Both the position numbers and the translations under genes were made by a program. The notes below the pieces were generated by a model. It saw only the letters and a program-made list of their open reading frames with translations, was not told where the DNA came from and searched no databases. Below are positions 57,206 through 64,000 of a stretch of DNA of 64,000 nt, one piece after another; positions within the stretch are counted from its first letter, which is position 1; every line of letters begins with the position of its first letter. This stretch comes from Aggregatibacter segnis (lineage in GTDB: Bacteria > Pseudomonadota > Gammaproteobacteria > Enterobacterales > Pasteurellaceae): contig NZ_NRCW01000009.1 in NCBI RefSeq assembly GCF_003130075.1, positions 1 through 64,000 of the forward strand, in the 5' to 3' direction.

Positions 57206-58312
57206 TTATCCCTTTCTCACTAACCAAACGCCTGCTTCCATGTGTTCCGTGTAAGGAAACTGATCGAACAAGGCGGCTTTTTCAATGCGATGGGTTTGGC
57301 TGAGTGTTTTCAGGTTGTCGCATAGCGTATGCGGATTGCAGGAAATATACAAAATGCGCTCATATTGTTGCACCAATTTAACGGTTTCCGCATCTAAGCC
57401 GGCACGTGGCGGATCAACGAAAATGGTATTGCATTCATAGGCTTTCAAATCAATGCCTTTTAAGCGATTAAATTCGCGTACGCTCTGCATAGCTTGCGTG
57501 AATTCTTCCGCTGACATTCGGATGATTTGTAAATTGTTTATCTGATTCGCTGCGATGTTAAATTGCGCGGCGGCGACCGAAGGCTTAGCAATTTCTGTGG
57601 CTAACACTTTACGGAAATTTTGAGCCAGCGCGATAGAAAAATTGCCGTTGCCGCAATAAAGCTCCAATAAATCCCCGTGGCTATTGCGGGTGCAATCCAC
57701 CGCCCATTCCAACATTTTGCTATTCACTGTCGCATTCGGTTGCGTGAAGCTATTTTCCACTTGGCGATAAATGTAGTCTTTGCCGTGCACGCATAAGATT
57801 TCATCCACATAATCTTGCTCCAGACAAGTTTTTTGTTTGCTGGCACGTCCGATAATTTGCACGTTAAAACCTTGCTGTTGGAGTTGTGAACGCAAGGTTT
57901 GCGCCGCGGTTTGCCACTCTTTACCTAAGGTTTTGTGATACAACAAACTGACGATAATCTGTTGGCTTTGGGTGCTTAAATAATCGATTTGGAACAATCT
58001 GTGGTGTAATGCTTTTTGCTGTTTTAACAACGGTAACAATGCCGTCATCATTCGATTAATCAGTTCGCTGGCGATAGGAAAATTATCCACCCGATAAAGT
58101 TGTTTGCTCTGTTGGTCGAACATGATGTGGTAGAAATCATCGCCTTCGTGCCAAATACGAAATTCTGCCCGCATGCGGAAATGTTGTGTAGGCGAGGCGA
58201 ACACCTGCAAATCAGGCGCGTCAAATGGCGATAAAAGTGCGGTCAGTTTTTGCTGCTTTTCTGCGAGCAATTCGGCGTAACGATCAACGGGTAAATTAAG
58301 CATAGCATTCAT
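57206..58312 (-). CDS. trmA: tRNA (uracil-5-)-methyltransferase
   Basis: Methylates U54 of the tRNA T-loop (and U341 of tmRNA in E. coli). The 368-residue product has the SAM motif [16 protein letters not shown] (about residues 215-230). [10 protein letters not shown] and the catalytic LYISCNP cysteine are also present, and [14 protein letters not shown] is near the N-terminus. The open frame runs 66 codons further upstream through a terminator and into maoP, so that extension is rejected. A start at 58303 is also possible. Confidence 0.94.
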   Translation of the reverse strand: MNAMLNLPVDRYAELLAEKQQKLTALLSPFDAPDLQVFASPTQHFRMRAEFRIWHEGDDFYHIMFDQQSKQLYRVDNFPIASELINRMMTALLPLLKQQKALHHRLFQIDYLSTQSQQIIVSLLYHKTLGKEWQTAAQTLRSQLQQQGFNVQIIGRASKQKTCLEQDYVDEILCVHGKDYIYRQVENSFTQPNATVNSKMLEWAVDCTRNSHGDLLELYCGNGNFSIALAQNFRKVLATEIAKPSVAAAQFNIAANQINNLQIIRMSAEEFTQAMQSVREFNRLKGIDLKAYECNTIFVDPPRAGLDAETVKLVQQYERILYISCNPHTLCDNLKTLSQTHRIEKAALFDQFPYTEHMEAGVWLVRKG

Positions 58313-58330
58313 GGAATTGGCGGTCGTAAA

Positions 58331-58357
58331 AACAAAAGGCTCGGAATCCCAAGCCTT
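58331..58357 (-). terminator. Terminator of maoP
   Basis: On the minus strand AAGGCT/AGCCTT with a 10-base loop is followed by TTTGTTTTT. It lies between maoP and trmA. Confidence 0.7.
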
Positions 58358-58376
58358 CTGATTGTTGTTTAAGTGA

Positions 58377-58706
58377 TTAGTCTGCCGAGTAGTCGTCCAG
58401 ATTATCCACGCCAACCACGCCGGATAAGGTGTAAAGGCGTTTGTTGGTGGAAATACGGCTGCGATATTTATTCCACGTTTTCTCGAAGAAAGTTTCCGCT
58501 GCACGTTCACCGCGACAGAAAGCCACGAAGTCTTTCTCTTCTTTGGTTGACGGCTTACGTTCGCCTGAATCTAATGCGCGGAAGGCTTGTCCGTATTGTT
58601 CTAAAGCTTGTGCTTCTTTGATGGTGTAATCACCGTGACGGGCAAAGCCGCGCGGATAGTTTTTGTCGTCAAAAAAACGACGGGTTACGCTAAAACTCTC
58701 AGCCAT
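58377..58706 (-). CDS. maoP: MaoP/YifE family macrodomain protein
   Basis: A 109-residue DUF413 protein. In E. coli MaoP organises the Ori macrodomain through the maoS site. Matching segments are [31 protein letters not shown]-like residues at the N-terminus, [13 protein letters not shown] and KYRSRIS. Whether a maoS-like site exists here cannot be told by eye. Confidence 0.88.
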   Translation of the reverse strand: MAESFSVTRRFFDDKNYPRGFARHGDYTIKEAQALEQYGQAFRALDSGERKPSTKEEKDFVAFCRGERAAETFFEKTWNKYRSRISTNKRLYTLSGVVGVDNLDDYSAD

Positions 58707-58765
58707 ATAATCCTCTAAAATAGGTATCGAAAATAAAAATCGGCAGGCATTAAACCAATTTTTGT

Positions 58766-59383
58766 TTATTTTTGCAATAAACCTTTTACGGTTTCGACGT
58801 ATTCGGTCACAAAAGTGTTTTCATCATGCGCCAACCCTTCCATGTTTACACGGTATTTACCGTTTACATAGAAATCCGGCACACCACGCACTTGGTATTT
58901 TTCCACTAACTGTTGCTGTTTGGTGACTAAACCGTTTACGGCGAAGCTATTGATACCGCCGTCAAATTGTTCGGCAGAGACACCGTTATCAATAAAAATT
59001 TGGCGAATGTCGTTCATAGAACTCAATGTATTGGCTTGTGCCGCTTTAAATAATGGCAGTTTGACTTTTTCTTCCGCTTTAATTGCAATAGCTAATGCCC
59101 AAGCGCGCGTGAGGTTTTCAGATTGGCGACCTAAAAAATCCACGTGATATTGCTTGAATGGCGTGCCTTCCGGCAGGCTCTCACTAATTTTTTGTGGAAT
59201 GTGAAATTGGGTTTCAAAGTAATAGCAATGCGGGCAATAAAAAGAGAAAAACTCTAATACTTCCGGTTGTGCAGTGTGTTGTTGTCCTTCTACCACAACA
59301 TACTGTTTACCTTCCGTTAAGTCAGCCGCTTGAACAGAAACAGATAGCGCTGCTGTCAGCGCTAAAAATAGCCATTTTTTCAT
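58766..59383 (-). CDS. dsbA: Thiol:disulfide interchange protein DsbA
   Basis: Periplasmic oxidase that introduces disulfides into exported proteins. The 205-residue precursor has a signal peptide (about 1-19, ending SVQAA). The active site Cys50-Pro-His-Cys53 is in FYCPHC, and a cis-proline lies in VRGVPDFYVNG. It follows yihD by 21 bases. The disulfide-dependent proteins in this window would include LptD. Confidence 0.96.
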   Translation of the reverse strand: MKKWLFLALTAALSVSVQAADLTEGKQYVVVEGQQHTAQPEVLEFFSFYCPHCYYFETQFHIPQKISESLPEGTPFKQYHVDFLGRQSENLTRAWALAIAIKAEEKVKLPLFKAAQANTLSSMNDIRQIFIDNGVSAEQFDGGINSFAVNGLVTKQQQLVEKYQVRGVPDFYVNGKYRVNMEGLAHDENTFVTEYVETVKGLLQK

Positions 59384-59404
59384 TTGTTATCCTTAATAAT
59401 CAAT

Positions 59405-59671
59405 TTATTTAATAATACCGCGCGCTTTTAATAACGCAGTTTTAAAGTCTTCTTCGTAATCTTTTTTAATGCCGGGAATTGGCTCGAATTTATCTTTGCC
59501 GACCATTTTCAGGTGGTAAATGATGACTTCATCAGATAATTCTGCGAGCGGTTTATCAAATCCGGTTTCGTCGGCAATTTTTTGCATAATTTGCATTAAT
59601 GATAAATCGGGGTCTTTAGACCAGTAAGGTTGTAAAAGTTCCAACACTTCATTCAGGCGATGACATTTCAT
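59405..59671 (-). CDS. yihD: YihD family protein (DUF1040)
   Basis: An 88-residue small cytoplasmic protein close to E. coli Yih[16 protein letters not shown] at the start, [14 protein letters not shown] in the middle and [17 protein letters not shown] at the end. The function is unknown. The ATG at 59671 is preferred over one two codons upstream. It precedes dsbA, a frequent arrangement, and is divergent from mobA. Confidence 0.9.
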   Translation of the reverse strand: MKCHRLNEVLELLQPYWSKDPDLSLMQIMQKIADETGFDKPLAELSDEVIIYHLKMVGKDKFEPIPGIKKDYEEDFKTALLKARGIIK

Positions 59672-59745
59672 ACGCATTTCCTTATTATTGTGAGATAAAC
59701 GGGCGGGATCATACTTGAATTAACTTCATAAGAAAACAAAGAAGC

Positions 59746-60333
59746 ATGACAATTTCAATTAGCGCAGTCATTTTAGCCGGCGGGCAAGCAAAACGCATGG
59801 GCGGTGTCGATAAAGGCTTGCAGCCCCTGCAGGGAAAACCGCTATTTCAATTTATTTATGATCGCCTGCATTCGCAGGTGGAACATATTTCTGTTAACGC
59901 CAATCGCAATCAGGCTATTTATGCTGCCGCCGGATTGCCGGTGTTTGGCGATAAGATTGAAGGCTTTCAAGGGCCGTTAAGTGGGATTCTGACCGCGCTG
60001 GAACGATCTGAGACGGATTTTGTCTTATTTGTGCCTTGTGATAGCCCCTTCTTCCCAGACAATTTACTGGAAAAATTAAAAAGTGCGGTGGATTTTCACG
60101 GCGTTTCTATTGCGTATGTGCATGATGGCGAGCGTGAACATCCTACGTTTTGTTTAATGGCATGTGGTCTAAAAGATAAACTTGCGGCTTATTTGGCTGC
60201 CGGCGATCGTAGAATGTTGCAGTTTATGCGCCAAAACGGGGCGGTGAGTGTGGATTTCTCAGAAAATAAGGCAGCGTTTACCAATATCAACACATTGGAT
60301 GAGTTACAGCAGTTTAACGTGCAATCCTCGTGA
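59746..60333 (+). CDS. mobA: Molybdenum cofactor guanylyltransferase
   Basis: Attaches GMP to molybdopterin to form the MGD cofactor needed by enzymes such as NapA in this window. The 195-residue product begins with the nucleotide-binding ILAGGQAKRMGGVDKGLQ (about residues 9-26), then PCDSPFFPDNLL (about 99-110) and HPTFCLM. Confidence 0.95.
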   Translation: MTISISAVILAGGQAKRMGGVDKGLQPLQGKPLFQFIYDRLHSQVEHISVNANRNQAIYAAAGLPVFGDKIEGFQGPLSGILTALERSETDFVLFVPCDSPFFPDNLLEKLKSAVDFHGVSIAYVHDGEREHPTFCLMACGLKDKLAAYLAAGDRRMLQFMRQNGAVSVDFSENKAAFTNINTLDELQQFNVQSS

Positions 60334-60419
60334 GCTATTTATTGCGCACCGCAGAAACAGTATAATGAGCGCCACGCTTGAGTTAGTTTGTTTTCTTCCA
60401 CCGAAATTCAAGGATTTTT

Positions 60420-60941
60420 ATGATTAAGAAACTTTCCATTCTTTTCCTAGCCTCTTTATTGAGCGCTTGCTCCCTTTCCTCGTATGTGCCTTTCATGGGC
60501 GACAAAAAAACGGTCATTGACTTAGACGAAGATAAAATTGACCAAAAATCTTACGCCACCGCGTATGAGGCTACGGTCGCAACCTACCAAGGGCGCGTGC
60601 ACAGCGATTTTAATGTGAATTCTTTCGCCAGTGGCGCCAATGATTGGTATTTAGGTCGAATTCTTGTTCCTGTTGAACAAATCAAAGAAAGACTGTATAG
60701 CCCGCAAGGTCAGGATTCCGATGTTTATGCCTACTACAGCGGCGTTGTACATGCCTCTGCGTTGCAAAATAATTTTGGCAAACTGAATGCCAAATGCTGG
60801 AGCCGCATTGATACACCGAGCGTGACCCAAGGTATTTATGACGCCATGTTAGATTTGAAAAAAGACAAAGTGCGGTCTGAAAATGACGAATATATCGTGC
60901 AAGGTTCCGAGCAATTACTCAAATTATGCACCGGAAAATAA
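60420..60941 (+). CDS. Uncharacterised lipoprotein
   Basis: A 173-residue predicted lipoprotein with a lipobox ending at Cys17 (LLSAC). No membrane helix follows. Two further cysteines (in NAKCWSRI and KLCTGK) could form a disulfide. The family is not recognised. It has its own short upstream region after mobA and is followed by a terminator; no functional link to mobA or fru is evident. Confidence 0.7.
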   Translation: MIKKLSILFLASLLSACSLSSYVPFMGDKKTVIDLDEDKIDQKSYATAYEATVATYQGRVHSDFNVNSFASGANDWYLGRILVPVEQIKERLYSPQGQDSDVYAYYSGVVHASALQNNFGKLNAKCWSRIDTPSVTQGIYDAMLDLKKDKVRSENDEYIVQGSEQLLKLCTGK

Positions 60942-60946
60942 TTTAC

Positions 60947-60978
60947 AAAACTGTCGGTTTTTACCGGCAGTTTTTTGT
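60947..60978 (+). terminator. Terminator before the fru operon
   Basis: A 12-bp stem with one wobble pair (60947-60958 with 60963-60974), loop TTTT and a T run to 60976. Confidence 0.88.
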
Positions 60979-60991
60979 ATTTTAAATCTTA

Positions 60992-61031
60992 GCTGAAAGG
61001 TTTTTGCATTATTCAGCACCCCATTTATACC
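60992..61031 (+). promoter_or_regulatory. Predicted fru promoter with Cra/FruR-like operator
   Basis: GCTGAAAGGTTTTT at 60992-61005 resembles the Cra site (TGAAACGTTTCA-type). It overlaps a -35 TTGCAT (61004-61009), paired with TATACC (61026-61031) at a 16-base spacing. This layout fits repression relieved by fructose 1-phosphate. No fruR gene is in the window. Confidence 0.45.
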
Positions 61032-61053
61032 CTCGTAGAAACAAGGAGACAGA

Positions 61054-62592
61054 ATGTTTAATTTACCTGAAAGTAACATTCATTTGGCGGCGAGTGCCGA
61101 TAATAAACAACAAGCCATTACGCTGGCGGCAAACGCACTAGAGCAGGCCGGTTATGTGGAAAGCGGTTATTTACAAGGCATGCTAGGGCGCGAGCAACAA
61201 ACATCAACGTTTTTAGGCAATGGCATCGCCATTCCGCACGGCACGTTAGAAACCCGTAGTATGGTGAAAGATACCGGCGTGCAGATTTTCCAGTTTCCAC
61301 AAGGGATTGAATGGGGCGAAGGCAATATTGCTTATGTGGTGATCGGTATTGCGGCGCGTTCTGACGAACATTTGGCATTATTGCGTCAACTGACTCACGT
61401 GCTCGGCGATGAAGACACGGCAGAAAAATTAGCCACGCTCACCGATGTGAAAAAATTCCGCGCCATTTTAATGGGTGAAGCGGACGAATTTAATGTGGTT
61501 GATGAAAACATCAGCTTAGATGTGGACACCAGCAGTTTGCTTACCTTAATCGCCATTAACGCCGGCAAATTAGAACAACAAAGTGCGGTCAATCATCAGT
61601 ACGTTTCGGAAGTCATTGCCAATCCGGCATTGCCGTTAGCGCAAGGCTTATGGGTGACTGATGCCGCCGTAGGAAACCAAAAGAATGGGATGGCGTTCAG
61701 TCGCGCAAAACAGGCGTTTAATTTGAATAATAAAATTGTGCATGGCGTGGTGACGGTTGCTTATGCCAACGAGCAAATTGACGAAACTTTAGCCCGTCTG
61801 TTAGATGCCAAGGTACAGCAAATCTTGTTAAACGGCGACAACGCACAGATTGCTGCAGCATTAAACGGCAAGCCGATTCCGCAAGCTGCGACACAGGCGA
61901 CATCAACTGCGTCTGCCGTGCCGTCTGTGGCTGCCGGCAGCGTTGTCGGCACCTTTACTATTCGTAACGAGCACGGTTTACACGCCCGTCCAAGCGCCAT
62001 TTTGGTTAACGAAGTGAAAAAATTCGCGTCTAAAATTACCGTGGAAAACCTCACTCGAGCCAGTGCACCGGTGAGCGCTAAGAGCCTGATGAAAATTGTC
62101 GCCTTGGGCGTGACCCAGGGGCATCGTTTGCGTTTTGTGGCGGAGGGCGATGATGCACAAGCTGCAGTTGAAGCTATTGGTAAGGTGATTGCGTCAGGGC
62201 TTGGCGAAACTATTTCTGCGGTACCACCAAGCGAACCGGACAGCATTGAAGTGATGGAGCAAGTTGTGCCGGCAATTTCCACGCCAAGTGGTGAAAGTGC
62301 GGTGGAAAATCCGAGTGAATCCGTGGAAGGCATTTTCGAAGTAAAAAATGAACATGGATTGCATGCGCGCCCAGCAGCGATTCTCGTCAGTGAAGTAAAA
62401 AAATATAACGCCAATATTGCCGTACAAAATCTTGATCGCGATACACCGTTGGTCAGTGCAAAAAGTCTGATGAAAGTGGTGGCGTTAGGGGTAGTGAAAG
62501 GCCATCGTTTGCGTTTTGTCGCCAGTGGCGAGCAAGCGCAACAAGCTATTGAGGGTATCGGTGCAGTAATTAACGCAGGATTAGGGGAATAA
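61054..62592 (+). CDS. fruB: Fructose PTS protein FruB, EIIA with two HPr domains
   Basis: Diphosphoryl transfer protein that relays phosphate from Enzyme I to fructose EIIB. The 512-residue product has an EIIA-Fru domain (about 1-145, phospho-His62 in AIPHGT) and a middle domain (about 150-285). An HPr domain follows (His310 in EHGLHARPSA), then an acidic Pro/Ser/Glu linker (about 390-425) and a second HPr domain (His437 in EHGLHARPAA). E. coli FruB is about 376 residues with one HPr, so the duplication accounts for the extra length; I recall the same in H. influenzae. Its stop sits beside the fruK start. Confidence 0.95.
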   Translation: MFNLPESNIHLAASADNKQQAITLAANALEQAGYVESGYLQGMLGREQQTSTFLGNGIAIPHGTLETRSMVKDTGVQIFQFPQGIEWGEGNIAYVVIGIAARSDEHLALLRQLTHVLGDEDTAEKLATLTDVKKFRAILMGEADEFNVVDENISLDVDTSSLLTLIAINAGKLEQQSAVNHQYVSEVIANPALPLAQGLWVTDAAVGNQKNGMAFSRAKQAFNLNNKIVHGVVTVAYANEQIDETLARLLDAKVQQILLNGDNAQIAAALNGKPIPQAATQATSTASAVPSVAAGSVVGTFTIRNEHGLHARPSAILVNEVKKFASKITVENLTRASAPVSAKSLMKIVALGVTQGHRLRFVAEGDDAQAAVEAIGKVIASGLGETISAVPPSEPDSIEVMEQVVPAISTPSGESAVENPSESVEGIFEVKNEHGLHARPAAILVSEVKKYNANIAVQNLDRDTPLVSAKSLMKVVALGVVKGHRLRFVASGEQAQQAIEGIGAVINAGLGE

Positions 62593-62594
62593 TG

Positions 62595-63536
62595 ATGGCA
62601 AAAGTCGCAACTATCACTTTAAACGCCGCTTATGACTTGGTCGGGCGTTTAAAACGTATCGAATTGGGCGAAGTCAACACCGTGGAAACCCTCGGGCTTT
62701 TTCCTGCAGGTAAAGGCATTAACGTGGCGAAAGTGTTAAAAGATTTAGGCGTTGATGTCACGGTGGGCGGTTTTCTTGGTGAAGATAACCAAGGGGATTT
62801 TGTCACCTTATTCGACAAACTGGGATTACAAGACAAATTCCAACGCGTGCCGGGCAGAACCCGAATCAACGTAAAAATTACCGAAACCGACGCGGATGTT
62901 ACCGATTTAAACTTTTTAGGCTATGAAATCAGTGAAAGTGCGTGGCAACAATTTGTGGCGGATTCTCTTGCGTATTGCAAATCCTTCGACATCGTTGCCG
63001 TGTGCGGTAGTTTACCGCGTGGCGTGACGCCGGACTTGTTCGCCGATTGGCTAAAACAACTCCATCAGGCGGGTATAAAAGTCGTGTTAGACAGCAGTAA
63101 TGCAGCGCTAACTGCGGGCTTGAGCGCACAACCTTGGTTGGTGAAACCCAACCACCGCGAATTAGAAGCCTGGGTGGGTTATACCTTAAATTCACTAGAA
63201 GAAATTGTGTCTGCTGCCAAAAAATTAAAAGCGCAAGGCATTGCCAATGTGATTATTTCCATGGGCGCTCAAGGTTCCGTTTGGTTAAGTGACGAGGCTG
63301 TGATCCAAGCTCAACCGCCAAAATGCAAAAACGTGGTGAGTACCGTCGGTGCCGGCGATTCTATGGTGGCTGGCTTGATTTACGGCTTAATCAACGGCTT
63401 TTCACAGCAAGAAACCTTGGCTTTTGCCAGTGCGGTGTCCGCTTTTGCCGTGTCGCAAAGTAACGTGGGCATTTCTGACCGCACTTTGCTTGAACCAATT
63501 TTAAACAATGTCAACATTACTGTCATTGAGGGATAA
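62595..63536 (+). CDS. fruK: 1-phosphofructokinase
   Basis: Phosphorylates fructose 1-phosphate to fructose 1,6-bisphosphate. The 313-residue PfkB-family protein has GLFPAGKGINVAKVLKDLG (about residues 34-52) and the anion-hole/catalytic motif VSTVGAGDSMVAGLIYG (about 248-264). An ATG at 62592 overlaps the fruB stop; the next ATG at 62595 gives the usual MAKVATIT start. Confidence 0.96.
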   Translation: MAKVATITLNAAYDLVGRLKRIELGEVNTVETLGLFPAGKGINVAKVLKDLGVDVTVGGFLGEDNQGDFVTLFDKLGLQDKFQRVPGRTRINVKITETDADVTDLNFLGYEISESAWQQFVADSLAYCKSFDIVAVCGSLPRGVTPDLFADWLKQLHQAGIKVVLDSSNAALTAGLSAQPWLVKPNHRELEAWVGYTLNSLEEIVSAAKKLKAQGIANVIISMGAQGSVWLSDEAVIQAQPPKCKNVVSTVGAGDSMVAGLIYGLINGFSQQETLAFASAVSAFAVSQSNVGISDRTLLEPILNNVNITVIEG

Positions 63537-63540
63537 TCTT

Positions 63541-64000
63541 ATGCATATTTATTTAACCCCAACCGCCAACTTCGGTCATGCAAAGGCCTTTTTGTTGCGT
63601 GAAATGCTAAGCAAAGCCGCGCAAGCGCAACATCAAATCGTGGACAGTGCCGAGGCGGCGGATTTGATCATCGTTTTGGGAAATGTTTTACCCAATAATG
63701 CCGGATTTAATGGCAAAAAAGTGTTTTTGGCAAAAATTGACGAACATTTCAACGCACCCGAAAACTTGTTAGACACGGCCATTCAACAGGCGCAGGATTA
63801 TGTTCCGCCTGCTGAAAGTGCGGTCGTTTCTAACGATAAAATGAAAAATATTGTGGCGGTGACCGCTTGCCCGACAGGCGTAGCGCATACGTTCATGTCT
63901 GCCGAAGCTATCGAAACCTACGCCAAACAACAAGGCTGGCAGGTGAAAGTGGAAACCCGCGGACAAGTGGGTGCGGGCAATGAAATCACGGCAGAAGAAG
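63541..64000 (+). CDS. fruA: Fructose PTS EIIBC component (partial)
   Basis: Membrane permease and phosphotransfer component that imports fructose as fructose 1-phosphate. Only the first 153 codons are in the window; the 3' end is missing. Visible are an N-terminal EIIB-like duplicated domain (about 1-95) and the start of the true EIIB domain. That domain has the phospho-cysteine in AVTACPTGVAHTFMSAEA (about residues 105-122). It begins four bases after fruK. Confidence 0.93.
   Translation, partial: MHIYLTPTANFGHAKAFLLREMLSKAAQAQHQIVDSAEAADLIIVLGNVLPNNAGFNGKKVFLAKIDEHFNAPENLLDTAIQQAQDYVPPAESAVVSNDKMKNIVAVTACPTGVAHTFMSAEAIETYAKQQGWQVKVETRGQVGAGNEITAEE

Noticed and set aside
58313-58510. N-terminal extension of trmA
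   Set aside because: It would run through the maoP terminator and into maoP in another frame, and adds residues absent from TrmA proteins.
61761-62414. 217-codon open frame antisense to fruB
   Set aside because: Long antisense frames arise from codon bias in fruB; the residues mirror the HPr domains and show no family.

Overview
The window is a chromosomal segment of a Pasteurellaceae bacterium. The uptake signal core AAGTGCGGT and its complement recur throughout, inside genes and as inverted pairs at gene ends. This is the Haemophilus-type signal. Gene content and local order resemble Haemophilus influenzae, for example napFDAGHBC, slyX-fkpA-yheO-tusDCB and yihD-dsbA. The base composition looks richer in G+C than H. 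influenzae, so a relative such as Aggregatibacter is my best guess; the genus is inference. No rRNA, tRNA, complete insertion sequence, CRISPR array or prophage was seen.

Layout. 1-7.2 kb: gpt, pepD and rpoH, then a minus-strand run narQ-murB-DUF2322-tehA. 7.4-13.7 kb: the periplasmic nitrate reductase operon napFDAGHBC, divergent from its likely sensor narQ. 13.7-28.2 kb: a long minus-strand series: oxyR, fabR, a membrane thioredoxin-like gene, hldD, a type I restriction-modification cassette (hsdR, hsdS, an AlbA_2/Schlafen-like gene, hsdM), waaF and a bifunctional glutathionylspermidine synthetase/amidase. The cassette lies between the two heptose (LPS core) genes hldD and waaF. 28.3-31.9 kb: the peroxiredoxin-glutaredoxin gene divergent from oxyR, slyX, fkpA, yheO and tusDCB. 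31.9-38.2 kb: a polar amino acid (probably cystine) ABC importer, a PuuB-like oxidase, and a Slam-type outer membrane translocator with a candidate surface lipoprotein client. 38.5-46.6 kb: a T4 endonuclease V homologue, a patatin-like lipoprotein, potD, tal, tkt, yagU and tag. 46.6-54.4 kb: lptD, murQ-anmK (peptidoglycan recycling), glmU and brnQ. 54.7-60.9 kb: ygiB-ygiC, rsmJ, trmA, maoP, dsbA, yihD, mobA and a lipoprotein. 61.0-64.0 kb: the fructose PTS operon fruB-fruK-fruA, cut by the window end.

Themes. Anaerobic respiration is represented by nap and narQ, with a well-placed FNR-like site. Peroxide defence has a near-canonical four-part OxyR site between oxyR and the peroxiredoxin gene. 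Envelope building and recycling involve hldD, waaF, lptD, murB, murQ, anmK, glmU and fkpA. Polyamine and glutathione chemistry recurs (glutathionylspermidine synthetase, YgiC, PotD, PuuB-like oxidase).

The least explained stretch is the roughly 530-base gap between glmU and brnQ. It holds a folded element with nested stems that matches no family I recognise and could be a small RNA. Other points of interest are the extra gene and repeat-bearing linker inside the type I cassette, the Slam/lipoprotein pair separated by a strong hairpin, and the chromosomal DenV-type repair glycosylase.
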